This document shows positions 35,034 to 44,440 of a stretch of 64,000 nucleotides of DNA, in pieces (position 1 is the stretch's first letter; each line of letters begins with the position of its first letter). The notes under the pieces are model-generated. The model saw nothing but the letters and a program-made list of their open reading frames with translations. It did not search any database and was not told where the DNA came from. The translations under genes were made by a program, and so were the position numbers. Origin of the DNA: Erwinia pyri (lineage in GTDB: Bacteria; Pseudomonadota; Gammaproteobacteria; Enterobacterales; Enterobacteriaceae); the NCBI RefSeq assembly GCF_030758455.1, contig NZ_CP132353.1:1674001-1738000 (forward strand), read 5' to 3'.

Positions 35034-35729
35034 TTATTTCTGGAGCCTGGAAGCTGCTTTTAAAGTCGCCTGTCGTCTCTTTTCAATAAATAAAGCTGTT
35101 TGTTCCTGTGCCTTTTTGAGCTGTGCTTCAGATGCCGTTCGGGGAGAGCCACATGTAAATGGTGGCACGGGATCATATTCCATCTGTAATTGAATATTCT
35201 GAGCAATATCGCTTCCATACATTTCTGCCACCAGGTTTAGCGCAAAATCTATACCTGAAGTCACGCCTGCACCAGTTATACGGTTACGATCACGCACGAC
35301 GCGTTCATTTACCGGTTCGGCTCCTAACAAAGCAAGTTGATCCAGAGAAGCCCAGTGCGTAGTTGCTTTATAACCATTTAAAAGACCGGCAGCACCCAGA
35401 ACAAGAGAGCCCGTGCATACTGATGTGACGAACCTGGCTTGTTTACTCTGAGCCCGGATAAACGAAAGAACCTCTTCATCCTCCATCAGGTTTATCTGTC
35501 CGGGGCCGCCGGGAACACAAATTACATCCAGTTTTGGACATGTATCTAAAGTGGTCGTTGGCAGAATGGCCATCCCTCGATCAGAAACTACAAGGTCGAG
35601 ATTCTTCCAAATGAGATGAACTTTAGTGTTTGGAGCCCTGACAAAAACTTCATATGGGCCGGTGAGATCAAGCTGGGTGAGAGCTGGAAACAAGAGTAGC
35701 CCGATCGATGTGCATGCTGAATCATTCAT
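35034..35729 (-). CDS. DJ-1/PfpI-family protein, isonitrile-hydratase-like
   Basis: 231 aa of the class I glutamine amidotransferase-like fold. The nucleophile elbow is intact (FVTSVCTGSLVLGAAGLL, Cys105), and the N-terminal QLDLTGPYEVF segment carries the acidic partner typical of isonitrile hydratase (InhA-like, about 228 aa). THWASLD and TGAGVTSGIDFAL are further family blocks. Isonitrile hydratases turn isonitriles into N-formamides; other members are glyoxalases or the sensor half of GATase1-AraC regulators. Alone, without a regulator gene. Confidence 0.85.
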   Translation of the reverse strand: MNDSACTSIGLLLFPALTQLDLTGPYEVFVRAPNTKVHLIWKNLDLVVSDRGMAILPTTTLDTCPKLDVICVPGGPGQINLMEDEEVLSFIRAQSKQARFVTSVCTGSLVLGAAGLLNGYKATTHWASLDQLALLGAEPVNERVVRDRNRITGAGVTSGIDFALNLVAEMYGSDIAQNIQLQMEYDPVPPFTCGSPRTASEAQLKKAQEQTALFIEKRRQATLKAASRLQK

Positions 35730-35918
35730 AAAAGAATCCTTTTAACTTAAAAGAATATAATGACTCTATCTTATATAAAGGCAACCGTTTGCTAAAACAG
35801 GAATGTGTTAGTTGAAGGTCGGGGCACTCAGGACTCACAGGGCAAAACTAAGAGTATTTAAGATTCAACACCGTCGTCTCCGGGCGCTTCCGCTCTGGCT
35901 GTAACCTGACCCGCTGGC

Positions 35919-36794
35919 TCAGGTAGAGAACCAGCCAGAGGGATATTGTTTGCAGATGAATTCCACGAAAACCTTAACCTTTGGGCTCTGAAGCCGACGG
36001 GACGTGTGCAGAACCCAGAGCTCAGTTAAGCTGTCGGTCTCTCCCCAGCAGATAAGCTCTCCTTTTTCCAGCTGGCTGCTGACAACAGAGCGCGGAAGCA
36101 TAGCCGCTCCGGCACCGGCCATCACAGCATCCCGGATTGTCAGAAGAGAAGAAAGGCGCATCACCGGCAGTGGGGTAAAGCTATGCTGCCCCTCCTGAAC
36201 GGTCCAGATCTCTCCTTCGGAATAAGTCGACATAACGATTGCCGGGACTTCAGGCGCGCTTTCCGGATCGGCGACCGGCATTTTAAGCGTGGGAACAGCA
36301 ACCAGCACCAGCTTGTCCCTGGCAAAGCATCTGCCTACCAGCGAACTGTTTTTCTGCGGATTAATGCGGATAGCCACGTCAAAATGTTCATCCACCAGGT
36401 CACTCATCCGGTTTTCAGAAACGGCTTCAATCCGGATCTCAGGATAGCGGAGATGAAATTCAGCCAAAAGCTGCCCCAGCGCCAGCTGCGAAAACAGTAA
36501 GGGTGCCGCAATACGGAGGCATCCTGAAGGCGTTGCCGAGCCTTCCCGTGCCGATTCGGCCGCTTCATCAATTTCACGTATTGGCCCGGCGGTTCTCAAC
36601 AGAAGCAGTTCGCCAGCCTCGGTGATTTTCAATCTGTGGCCACTGCGTTCAATAAGACGCACACCTACCGCCTCCTCCAGGTCAGCAAGCCTGCGGGAAA
36701 GGGTAGCCTTTGGCCTTCCGCTGGCGCGACTGGCCGCACCAATCCCTCCCCAGGTTGCGATAAGGTGAAAATCTTTTAGCGCATTAATATCCAC
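35919..36794 (-). CDS. LysR-family regulator
   Basis: 291 aa. Opens MDINALKDFHLIATWGGIGA, then the DNA-binding helix ASRASGRPKATLSRRLADLE and VGVRLIERSGHRLKIT. Effector domain follows. Divergent from the NmrA-type reductase at 36905 across a 110-bp gap, its likely target. Confidence 0.92.
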   Translation of the reverse strand: MDINALKDFHLIATWGGIGAASRASGRPKATLSRRLADLEEAVGVRLIERSGHRLKITEAGELLLLRTAGPIREIDEAAESAREGSATPSGCLRIAAPLLFSQLALGQLLAEFHLRYPEIRIEAVSENRMSDLVDEHFDVAIRINPQKNSSLVGRCFARDKLVLVAVPTLKMPVADPESAPEVPAIVMSTYSEGEIWTVQEGQHSFTPLPVMRLSSLLTIRDAVMAGAGAAMLPRSVVSSQLEKGELICWGETDSLTELWVLHTSRRLQSPKVKVFVEFICKQYPSGWFST

Positions 36795-36904
36795 AAGCTA
36801 TCTCATTTATGGAACAAACTGTCCCAATAGTAGCACTATCGCACTGATAATGGATCGGTATATTGTTTAACCACACCAACCCAAACGTTACGGAGTTAAA
36901 CATC

Positions 36905-37771
36905 ATGACCATACTTGTTACCGGAGCTACTGGCCGCGTCGGCCGCCACCTTGTCGATCAACTGACTGGCCGCGGAGCCGATTTCCGCGTTTTGTCCCGC
37001 GAACCTGCAAAGGCTGGCTTTCCTGACAACGTGGAAGTTGTTAAGGGAGATTTGCTGGATATTGATTCCCTGCGTGCCGCCTTCAGCGGCATCAGAACGC
37101 TTTTTTTACTAAATGCAGTCGCGGCCGATGAATACACCCAGACGATTATCACGCTTAACATTGCCCGGGAGGCAGGAGTTGAGCGGGTGGTTTACCTCTC
37201 CGTCTTTGGTGCCGATGTTTCTGTCAATGTGCCGCACTTCGCCGTCAAATACGGTGCCGAGCGCATGCTTAAAGAGATGGAATTCAGCGCCACCATTCTG
37301 CGGCCCACCTACTTTATCGACAATGAGGTGATGATTAAGGATGTCATCATAAATCAGGGCGTTTATCCGATGCCGATCGGTGGTATTGGCCTGGCAATGG
37401 TGGATACACGCGATATCGCTGAAGTTGCGGCTATTGAACTGATGCGCCGCGATCAAGCTGCCGGGAAACTGCCCGTGGAGACCATCAACCTCGTTGGCCC
37501 CGATACGCTTACAGGTGAGAGTGCCGCCGCAATCTGGAGCGACGTACTGGGCCGTCAGGTAATTTATGGCGGTGATAATCCGGATGCGTTTGAATCAAGC
37601 ATGGCGGAATTCATGCCGAAGTGGATGGCGTATGAAATGCGTCTGATGGCTGAGCGCTACGTCAGTCATGGAATGCTCCCACAAGACGGCAACAGAGAGC
37701 ATCTGGTCACTCTGCTTGGCCGTCCGCTGCACTCCTACCGTGATTTCGTTACGGCACTGGCAGGCCAGTAA
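36905..37771 (+). CDS. NmrA/SDR-type NAD(P)-binding reductase
   Basis: 288 aa from the ATG at 36905 (GGAGTTAA upstream); 14 more codons are open but unsupported. Starts MTILVTGATGRVGRHLVDQL with the GATGRVG NAD(P) loop, then the TLFLLNAV and VYLSVFGAD strands of the NmrA-like/azoreductase-like (QorB-type) group. QorB-type members act as NADPH:quinone oxidoreductases. Divergently transcribed with a LysR gene. Confidence 0.88.
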   Translation: MTILVTGATGRVGRHLVDQLTGRGADFRVLSREPAKAGFPDNVEVVKGDLLDIDSLRAAFSGIRTLFLLNAVAADEYTQTIITLNIAREAGVERVVYLSVFGADVSVNVPHFAVKYGAERMLKEMEFSATILRPTYFIDNEVMIKDVIINQGVYPMPIGGIGLAMVDTRDIAEVAAIELMRRDQAAGKLPVETINLVGPDTLTGESAAAIWSDVLGRQVIYGGDNPDAFESSMAEFMPKWMAYEMRLMAERYVSHGMLPQDGNREHLVTLLGRPLHSYRDFVTALAGQ

Positions 37772-37977
37772 AACAGACGATCTGACAAGCGGGCGCAGGC
37801 TTAAGGATAAGCTGGCCCCGTTGCCCTTTATGGAGCATCGCGGGGGATTCCCATAAACTACTTGGCCATTAATCGCCTTTTAAGTGTCAGTAACGGCCAT
37901 AAGATTTGTCTTTCAGGAATGCAGTAAGTTGAGTTGAGCATATGATAAATGTGCAGAAATAATCAGGAGGTGGGAAT

Positions 37978-38490
37978 ATGCGAAACGTGACTATTGTTGC
38001 TTATGATGAGCAATGGCCTGACCTGTTTAAAGCTGAAAGCTCGCTGTTGCAGATAACACTTGGCAGGGTAATCTCACGGGTCCACCATATTGGCAGTACG
38101 TCGGTACCAGGTTTAGCAGCAAAGCCAGTGATAGATATATTGCTGGAGGTTATTGGCCTGAATGAACTGGACAGCTTAAACGCTGCATTGGAGCGTGCCG
38201 GATATACGGCACGTGGTGAAAACGGTATTCCAAATCGCAGATATTTCACCAAAGGCGGAGATCAACGTAGTCATCAGGTTCATGCTTTCGCCATAGGTGA
38301 TACACAAATCATAAAACATCTGGCATTCCGTGATTATTTGATAAAAAACAAGAAAACAGCGGAACTCTATACTGAGATTAAACATGCAGCGGCGCTGGCC
38401 AGTAAAAACGATATACATCGCTATAGCGCTCTTAAAGCAGACTTCATTCAACATCATCTCAGGCTGGCACTAATAGAGCTGAATGGTTAA
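37978..38490 (+). CDS. GrpB family (UPF0157) protein
   Basis: 170 aa with the GrpB/UPF0157 nucleotidyltransferase-like pattern: YDEQWPDLFKAE, VHHIGSTSVPGLAAKPVIDI (the GSTS nucleotidyltransferase motif) and HQVHAFAIGD near the middle. AGGAGGTG precedes the ATG. Biochemical function of the family is not established. Confidence 0.9.
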   Translation: MRNVTIVAYDEQWPDLFKAESSLLQITLGRVISRVHHIGSTSVPGLAAKPVIDILLEVIGLNELDSLNAALERAGYTARGENGIPNRRYFTKGGDQRSHQVHAFAIGDTQIIKHLAFRDYLIKNKKTAELYTEIKHAAALASKNDIHRYSALKADFIQHHLRLALIELNG

Positions 38491-38544
38491 AAAGGCCTTA
38501 GTAAGCAGGTCTGAGTGCCGGGCATTTAAAAAGGGGGCTTTAAG

Positions 38545-38732
38545 ATGTTAACAGGACTGAATCATTTGACTATCGCCGTCAGCGACGTATCGAAAAGCTT
38601 TGCGTTTTATGTGAATACGCTTGGTTTTGTACCAGGAGCTAAGTGGAGCCGGGGAAGCTTATCTTTCATTGGGTGAGCTGTGGCTGTGCCTCTCTTTTGA
38701 TGCGGTAAGTGCTCAAAAGATTGGCCCGAATT
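38545..38732 (+). pseudogene. fosfomycin-resistance glutathione transferase (fosA-like), truncated and frameshifted
   Basis: After AAAGGGGG, the ATG at 38545 opens MLTGLNHLTIAVSDVSKSFA then FYVNTLGFVPGAKWSRG, the FosA N-terminus with its first metal ligand (His7). The frame shifts near 38657; the next frame continues AYLSLGELWLCLSFDAVSAQ as in FosA. Similarity ends at about 38732, where the ASCH gene on the other strand ends. The C-terminal half with the other metal ligands is missing, so no activity is expected. Confidence 0.8.
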
Positions 38733-39141
38733 ACAGCACTTCTACCAGCTCAAACTCTTCTGCAACCAGCTCCATATCGTCAGAGTAGACGCCTGCTCTG
38801 GTGAAAAAGGCTTTATGTTCCTGCCGCCAGTATTCAAGACTTAAATCGCCTTCACCCTCTTTTCTGGCAAACTCTTCAGTAACGTCAGAAAAACGTACCA
38901 GACGCATTGAAACCATTCTGATGACGCAGACCGGAGCACTTTGCCCGTTAAGAATAATATTATAACTGCCGATTTTGGGCGCCGATTCATCTGACTGGAA
39001 TGCGGCAAGGGAGCCGCATGAAGCTGTTTTAATCCCTTTTATAACCAAATCTGCAAGCGCATTTGCCATCTCAGGAGTGTCCCCGATTGACCACGCCCGC
39101 GCTCCCGGATACTTCTTCTTTAATTCAGCAATGAAATCCAT
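38731..39141 (-). CDS. ASCH-domain protein
   Basis: 136-aa ASCH (PUA-like RNA-binding) domain protein. The family pattern is seen in WSIGDTPEMANALADLVIKG followed by KTASCGSLAAF, then the PVCVIRMVSMRLVRFSDVTE strand-turn and the GDLSLEYWRQEHKAFF block. ASCH proteins are linked to RNA processing or, in some cases, modified-nucleoside amidohydrolysis (YqfB-type). Its 3' end abuts the broken fosA, suggesting a deletion or insertion junction. Confidence 0.88.
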   Translation of the reverse strand: MDFIAELKKKYPGARAWSIGDTPEMANALADLVIKGIKTASCGSLAAFQSDESAPKIGSYNIILNGQSAPVCVIRMVSMRLVRFSDVTEEFARKEGEGDLSLEYWRQEHKAFFTRAGVYSDDMELVAEEFELVEVL

Positions 39142-39261
39142 AATAAAATCCCTTTATAGCAATAAGTTAACGTATAAATTTAGCACAAATTTATCGGGTG
39201 CTTTATCCGACGTAGGGTAAAAATGCCGGATTGCTAACCGCTCCTGAGCAGCGGCTCCCGC

Positions 39262-40116
39262 CTATAACCGAAATGACTGCTGCATCGCGCGCGTCAGTAA
39301 TTCCACCGCCTCATCCCCACGAGAGGCAGCGCTGCGCACGAATACGATCTCATGGTCTGGAATGACCGGCATTCCCTCAAGGATCTGCATACGCCCGGTA
39401 ACCTTACCATGGTCGATCAGGCCGACGGCCAATCCTGCTTCCACGCACGCTTTGACCGCCTGACTGGAGGGGCTTTCCAGCACGATACGTGAACGCCGCC
39501 CGGAGGCCTTGAGCGATGCGATCATCGCCTGGCGGTATGGGCATTGCTCAGTATGGACAGCCAGAGGTAAGGGGTCCTCGAGCGCCACGGCACTATTCGT
39601 CGGACCGACCCAGACCGGCGTAGTTGACATCAGCAGTTGGGTATCAGGGCCGAGATCTCCTTTAAGCTGCGCTATTACAGCCGTCTGCAATTTTCCACGC
39701 TGGAGCCACTCTCGCAGTGCATAACTCGGCCCCGTCCGAAGCTCCAGCACCACGTTCGGCCAGACGGCGGTAAATGTCGGCAAGATGTCGCGGATGACAT
39801 GGGCCGCATATTCGTCAGAGACCCCTAACGTGATGCGCCCGGCGAGGTCAGTACCATGCAGATCCGCCAACACCTGGTCGTGTGTGCGTAACAACCCGGC
39901 GGTAGAAACCAGCAGGCGCTTGCCCAGCGCAGTGAGCGAGACTGACTGATTATCGCGATTCAGTAGCCGACCGCCCGCCACCGACTCAAGACGCTGAATA
40001 TGAACGCTCACCGCCGCCGGGCTTTTATGCAGTTGCGCGGCGGCGGCACTGAATTTCCCGATGCGCACGACGGCATGAAAAGTACGTAACAGATCTATGT
40101 CGAGAATCGCGCTCAT
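39262..40116 (-). CDS. LysR-family regulator
   Basis: 284 aa. Opens MSAILDIDLLRTFHAVVRIG with helix-turn-helix KFSAAAAQLHKSPAAVSVHI followed by QRLESVAGGRLLNRDNQSVS. Effector domain ends GDEAVELLTRAMQQSFRL. Divergent from the EamA transporter gene (74-bp gap) and likely its regulator. Confidence 0.92.
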   Translation of the reverse strand: MSAILDIDLLRTFHAVVRIGKFSAAAAQLHKSPAAVSVHIQRLESVAGGRLLNRDNQSVSLTALGKRLLVSTAGLLRTHDQVLADLHGTDLAGRITLGVSDEYAAHVIRDILPTFTAVWPNVVLELRTGPSYALREWLQRGKLQTAVIAQLKGDLGPDTQLLMSTTPVWVGPTNSAVALEDPLPLAVHTEQCPYRQAMIASLKASGRRSRIVLESPSSQAVKACVEAGLAVGLIDHGKVTGRMQILEGMPVIPDHEIVFVRSAASRGDEAVELLTRAMQQSFRL

Positions 40117-40190
40117 GGTTTAATCCTGATAAACAACTACTGCATGATATTTTGATTTACCAGACTACACCCGTTCCGTAGCCTTTGGGA

Positions 40191-41138
40191 ATGAGCAAAT
40201 CTATTCCGATTCAACAGAATAAACCGACACGCCGCAGCTGGCGTCAGACCCTGCCGCTACCCTTGCTTGAAGCAGGACTGTTGCTGATCTGGAGCTCGGG
40301 TTTTATTGGCGCACGTTTTTCCATCGACTACGGCCCGGTATTTCTGGTGGTATTCTGGCGCTACGTGGTGGTCTCTCTTCTGCTGTTGCCTTTCGTCTAC
40401 AGAGCGTTGCTGAAGACGCCTTTCCAACTCCTGATGAGAAACGCCGGGATCGGCCTGCTGGCAATGGCTGGATATCAAATCGGGGTGATGCAAGGCATCG
40501 CGCTCGGGGTTCCGGCCGGGCTCGCCGCACTGTGCGCGGATTTGCTGCCGCTGGGTATGGCGCTGCTGGCGGCTCTGTTTCTTGGCGAACGATTGGTGCG
40601 TCAGGCCTGGCTGGGGCTTATCGTGGGGTTGATCGGCGTGATATGGGTGACCTGCGGCGCGTTGGTGCTGGGCAACGCTCCGCTGTGGGCCTATGGCTTG
40701 CCGGTAGCGGGCATGCTGTCGCTTGCTATCGCAACGCTGTGGCATAAACGCGGCACCCCCTCCCAATCAATGGGCCTGCTGCCCAACCTCTGGCTGCAGT
40801 GTTTCGTCGCGAGTTTCGCCTTTGCCGCCATTGAAGGCAGCCAGGGCAGTCTGGCACCCATTCCTACTGCAGGCTTTGCGCTGGGGGTGCTGTGGACGGG
40901 CTTGTCGACCCTTGGCGGCTATGGTTTGTACTGGATCTGCCTGCGCAGAAGTACTGCGACTCGCGTTGCCAGCCTGCTGTACCTCAGTCCCCCGATCACC
41001 TTGCTATGGGCCTGGGCCATGTTTGATGAGCCACTCTCCTGGCAAATGGCGCTCGGAATGGTAATTTCCGCGCTCGGCATCTGGCTGGTGATGCGCGCCG
41101 AAGACCGGAAAGCCGACTCCGTATCATGCGGCACCTGA
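40191..41138 (+). CDS. EamA/DMT-family transporter
   Basis: 315-aa inner-membrane exporter with about ten hydrophobic segments in two EamA repeats. The first repeat has LLLIWSSGFIGARFSIDYGP with the WSSGF motif, the second ends SPPITLLWAWAMFDEPLSWQ. The track upstream opens with TTG at 40185, but the ATG six bases later is the better start. Family exports amino acids, metabolites or drugs; substrate unknown. Divergent from LysR. Confidence 0.9.
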   Translation: MSKSIPIQQNKPTRRSWRQTLPLPLLEAGLLLIWSSGFIGARFSIDYGPVFLVVFWRYVVVSLLLLPFVYRALLKTPFQLLMRNAGIGLLAMAGYQIGVMQGIALGVPAGLAALCADLLPLGMALLAALFLGERLVRQAWLGLIVGLIGVIWVTCGALVLGNAPLWAYGLPVAGMLSLAIATLWHKRGTPSQSMGLLPNLWLQCFVASFAFAAIEGSQGSLAPIPTAGFALGVLWTGLSTLGGYGLYWICLRRSTATRVASLLYLSPPITLLWAWAMFDEPLSWQMALGMVISALGIWLVMRAEDRKADSVSCGT

Positions 41139-41261
41139 CGGAGCGACTAGAGACCGCAGTAAATGTTTAAAACATTGATGCTCTCAACGATAGCCTGACT
41201 ATACATTTTGCTCAACGAGATGCAGAGTTACTGGCAGTGAAAAAACAGACAAGGAGAAGCG

Positions 41262-41738
41262 ATGAAGGTCAGACTTGCTATACCTGCTGAGGCTGAAGAA
41301 TGCTGGAACATCCGTAACCAGGCAATTCGTCATGGATGTAAGGAGAGCTACGGGCCTGAGATTATTAAAGCATGGACCCCGGAAAAAATGCCTGAGGGTT
41401 ACAGAAGGGTTATTGTCGATAACCCTTTTTTCGTCGTTGACGGGTTGGATAAAAGGCCGGTAGCGACCGGCTTTCTCGATCTTTCTACAGGTAGCATTGA
41501 AGCTATTTTTACTTTGCCTGAGTTTCTCAGAAAGGGGTTTAGCAGCCTGATAATTAACGCTATCAAAGACGAAGCGCGAAAGCGTGGTTTTAAGGAATTA
41601 AGATTATCTTCAACGCCTAATGCACAATCTTTTTATGAAAAACATGGATTCACTTTCATTAAAGAAAATCTTTATCCATCTGCTCTTACTCAGACGGATC
41701 TTCGCTGCATAGATATGGTTTTCAGGTTACAGGCTTAA
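41262..41738 (+). CDS. GNAT-family N-acetyltransferase
   Basis: 158 aa. Acetyl-CoA binding region: IEAIFTLPEFLRKGFSSLII (the P-loop reads RKGFS in place of the usual R/QxxGxG/A), then ARKRGFKELRLSSTPNAQSF and YEKHGFTF, a typical GNAT ending. AAGGAG precedes the ATG. Substrate unknown. First of three small genes (GNAT, VOC, GST) in the same direction. Confidence 0.88.
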   Translation: MKVRLAIPAEAEECWNIRNQAIRHGCKESYGPEIIKAWTPEKMPEGYRRVIVDNPFFVVDGLDKRPVATGFLDLSTGSIEAIFTLPEFLRKGFSSLIINAIKDEARKRGFKELRLSSTPNAQSFYEKHGFTFIKENLYPSALTQTDLRCIDMVFRLQA

Positions 41739-41793
41739 TTCAGCCGTTTCGTCTGGAGACTATCGTAAATTTCTATAAAAAGGAGTGGTGACT

Positions 41794-42189
41794 ATGACTT
41801 TACAACACATGCGTATTGCCAGGCCTGTTAGCTCACTTAGCAGAAGCTGCGAATTGTACTCACAGGGGCTTGGACTGAATAAAATTGGTGAATTTACCGA
41901 CCATGATGGGTTCAGCGGATGCATGTTAGGGCGTAAGGATTTAACCTGGCACCTTGAGTTTACGCAGTGTCACCATCATCCGGTTCTACCATCACCTTCC
42001 GCTGAAGATCTTCTGGTTCTTTATATTCCTGAGCGAGATAGCTGGGAGGCTACCTGCTCCGATATGGATAGCGCCGGATTTATTCGGGTTGAATCATTCA
42101 ACCCATACTGGGACCAAAAGGGCATTACCTTCGGGGATATTGATGGCTACAGGGTTATCATTCAGAACATGCATTGGGGCAATCCCTGA
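41794..42189 (+). CDS. VOC-family (glyoxalase/bleomycin resistance fold) protein
   Basis: 131 aa. I start at the ATG 41794, with AAGGAG eight bases upstream; two GTGs lie just before it. VOC pattern: HMRIARPVSSLSRSCELYSQ then GLGLNKIGEF at the start, HLEFTQCHHHPV mid-protein and GITFGDIDGYRVIIQN at the end. Such proteins bind a divalent metal and act on electrophiles or bind drugs. Neighbour of GNAT and GST genes. Confidence 0.88.
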   Translation: MTLQHMRIARPVSSLSRSCELYSQGLGLNKIGEFTDHDGFSGCMLGRKDLTWHLEFTQCHHHPVLPSPSAEDLLVLYIPERDSWEATCSDMDSAGFIRVESFNPYWDQKGITFGDIDGYRVIIQNMHWGNP

Positions 42190-42296
42190 CTCTGTTCAGT
42201 GAAGGTGGTGTGAAAAATTCGACAGACTAAACAGGATTTTGCCGCTTTGCTCTTATGCTACATTCATCGTTACGTCAGAGTGCAGGAGAGATCAAA

Positions 42297-42935
42297 ATGT
42301 TAACCGTATGGGGTCGAAAAACGTCTTCAAATGTCCAGGCGTTGATGTGGTGCATTGGCGAAATGCAGTTGCCGTATGTAAGGCATGATATCGGGCATAA
42401 GTACAAAGGAACTGAGACTGATTTTTTTTATTCTTTAAATCCCAATCGAACGGTTCCGGTTCTGCAGGATGGGGCAGCTTTTCCTCTGTGGGAAACGGGC
42501 GCTATCCTGCGCTATCTCGCTAATCAGTATGGTTCAGAAAGTTTCTGGCCTTCGGATGCTTTAAAAAAAGCTAACGTCGATCGCTGGGCCGAATGGTCAA
42601 AAATCAATGTTGCAATGGCTTTCACCGCCCCGGTGTTCTGGCGTGTTGTCCGGACGCCTGAGGATCAGCGTGATGAGAATGCAATAAAAGAAGCGATGAC
42701 TAATCTGGAAAAGAATCTCTTAATTGCAGAAACGCAGTTGGCAAAGCACCGTTTTCTGGCTGGCGATGATTTTTCTCTGGCTGACATTCAGTGCGGTCAC
42801 GTTTTGTACCGCTATTACGAGATAGATGTTATTCGTCAACCCTTGCCCAACTTACGTGCCTATTATGAGCATCTTGCTTCGCGCCCGGCCTGGCAGGAGC
42901 ATGTCATGGTCTCCTGGGAAGATCTGCGGGCTTAA
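42297..42935 (+). CDS. glutathione S-transferase
   Basis: 212 aa from ATG 42297 (GGAGAG upstream). Thioredoxin-like N-terminal domain MLTVWGRKTSSNVQALMWCI with LNPNRTVPVLQDG and the WETGAILRYLA glutathione-binding segment (conserved E-[ST]-x-AI style). All-helical C-terminal domain includes FLAGDDFSLADIQCGH. It conjugates glutathione to electrophiles; substrate unknown. Confidence 0.92.
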   Translation: MLTVWGRKTSSNVQALMWCIGEMQLPYVRHDIGHKYKGTETDFFYSLNPNRTVPVLQDGAAFPLWETGAILRYLANQYGSESFWPSDALKKANVDRWAEWSKINVAMAFTAPVFWRVVRTPEDQRDENAIKEAMTNLEKNLLIAETQLAKHRFLAGDDFSLADIQCGHVLYRYYEIDVIRQPLPNLRAYYEHLASRPAWQEHVMVSWEDLRA

Positions 42936-43020
42936 TGTATTGGCAGACCTGGTAACCTGGCACAGTCGCCGTAATTACAGGTATAATCCCACCCATTATT
43001 TAACGGGATTAGATACCAAA

Positions 43021-43560
43021 ATGACAAAACTTACCTTACAAGAGCAGATGCTAAAAGCTGGATTAGTCTCCAGCAAAAAAATGGAAAAAGTGCAAAGAAC
43101 CGCTAAAAAATCACGGGTGCAGGCGCGTGAGGCAAGGGCGGCCGTGGAAGAGAATAAAAAAGCGCAGCTTGAGCGTGATAAACAGCTGAGTGAACAGCAT
43201 AAGCAGGCGGCCTTATCGAAAGAGCATAAAGCTCAGGTGAAGCAGCTCATAGAGATGAACAAGATTGATATTGCCAGAGGCGATATTGGTTTTAACTTCA
43301 CCGATGGTAATTTAATCAAAAAAATCAGCGTTGATAAGGCTACTCAAGCCCAGCTGATTAACGGACGTCTCGCCATTGCCCGCCTGAGCGTTGATGAGAA
43401 TGGCGAGAGCAAATACGCTATTATTCCCGCAAGCGTAGCCGATAAAATAGCCCAGCGGGATGCAAACAGTATTGTATTAAACAGTGCGCTCAGTCAGGAA
43501 GAGCAGGATGAAGAAGATCCCTATGCTGATTTTAAAGTGCCTGACGATTTGATGTGGTAA
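43021..43560 (+). CDS. yaiL: DUF2058 nucleoprotein/polynucleotide-associated protein
   Basis: 179 aa, the exact length of E. coli YaiL. It opens MTKLTLQEQMLKAGLVSSKK, followed by a long charged helix rich in Lys/Glu/Ala (KKSRVQAREARAAVEENKKA) and a globular C-terminal half (IDIARGDIGFNFTDGNLIKK). Core enterobacterial gene of unknown function. A TATAAT box lies about 35 bp upstream of the ATG. It marks a stretch of core-type genes (to about 45.3 kb) inside the accessory region. Confidence 0.9.
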   Translation: MTKLTLQEQMLKAGLVSSKKMEKVQRTAKKSRVQAREARAAVEENKKAQLERDKQLSEQHKQAALSKEHKAQVKQLIEMNKIDIARGDIGFNFTDGNLIKKISVDKATQAQLINGRLAIARLSVDENGESKYAIIPASVADKIAQRDANSIVLNSALSQEEQDEEDPYADFKVPDDLMW

Positions 43561-43573
43561 CAGACCACTCGCC

Positions 43574-44272
43574 TCAGAACGGGCTGACACTACGTGCTCT
43601 GATCCGCTCTCCGCTCATGGGATGCTCAAAATGCAACTCACTGGCGTGAAGCATCAGCCGCGGCGTCTGCCCGGTGCCAGGCAAAAGACGACCGCCATAG
43701 AGGTCGCAGCCCAAAATAGGGTGGCCCAACTGCTGGCAGTGAATGCGCAGTTGATGGGTTCGCCCCGTCTCCGGGGTTAGTTCTACCCGCGTTACCGGCA
43801 GTAAGCTCCCGTTTTCCAACTCATGATAAAAACGCTCAACAACCCGATAGTGGGAACGGGCTGGTTTGCCGTGGATTGCGCAAATCGACATAAGGGGAAA
43901 CAGCGCCGGATCTTTGGCAATTGCCGCCTCTATCGTCCCTTCATTGTTGTCCAGATGTCCGCAGAGCAGGGCGCTGTAGACTTTGGTCACTGCGCGCTGG
44001 CTGAACTGCTGGCAGAGGGCCGCATTGACCGCTTTATTGCGGGCAATCACCATCAGCCCGGACGTCCCGAAATCAAGCCGATGCACCAGGGTGCAGCCGG
44101 GAAATATCTCTACCAGCCGGTGATGCACCGAATCGAGATTTTGCGGGTTTTTCCCCGAAAGGCTGAGCAGCCCGGTTGGCTTATTGATCAGCACCAGGTG
44201 TTCGTCCTCATAGAGATTCTCGATCTTTTCATGGCATGGCGGAGCAATAAAGGTATCAATAATCTTCGACAT
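43574..44272 (-). CDS. RluA-family pseudouridine synthase
   Basis: 232 aa, near RluA (219 aa). Catalytic motif CTLVHRLDFGTSGLMVIA with Asp67, preceded by VLINKPTGLLSLSG and followed by ETGRTHQLRIHCQQLGHPIL, all standard for the RluA class. Makes pseudouridine in 23S rRNA and/or tRNA; it is a paralogue-type sequence, so I do not assign a specific target. Convergent with yaiL. Confidence 0.9.
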   Translation of the reverse strand: MSKIIDTFIAPPCHEKIENLYEDEHLVLINKPTGLLSLSGKNPQNLDSVHHRLVEIFPGCTLVHRLDFGTSGLMVIARNKAVNAALCQQFSQRAVTKVYSALLCGHLDNNEGTIEAAIAKDPALFPLMSICAIHGKPARSHYRVVERFYHELENGSLLPVTRVELTPETGRTHQLRIHCQQLGHPILGCDLYGGRLLPGTGQTPRLMLHASELHFEHPMSGERIRARSVSPF

Positions 44273-44440
44273 CAGGCTACCCGGCGGGAAAGGGGAGCGG
44301 ATGATAGCGAATTTTACGCTGACTGGCGAATTGGCTGTTCGTGGGGTGGGATCCCTGAAAAAAGAAAATAATGATGATATTATTTGATACTTGTATTGCA
44401 GGCCGCAACTGACACAGATCTTAACCGCTGAGAATGAATT

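Noticed and set aside
39220..39262. Possible further repeat copy (AACCGCTCCTGAGCAGCGGC)
   Set aside because: Only a short GC-rich similarity to copy j; arms not recognisable.
40257..40766. 169-codon antisense frame in the EamA gene
   Set aside because: His/Gln/Arg-rich shadow of a membrane-protein gene with no start signals.
42826..43020. Upstream extension of the yaiL open frame
   Set aside because: The extra 65 codons overlap the GST gene; the ATG at 43021 gives the exact family length.
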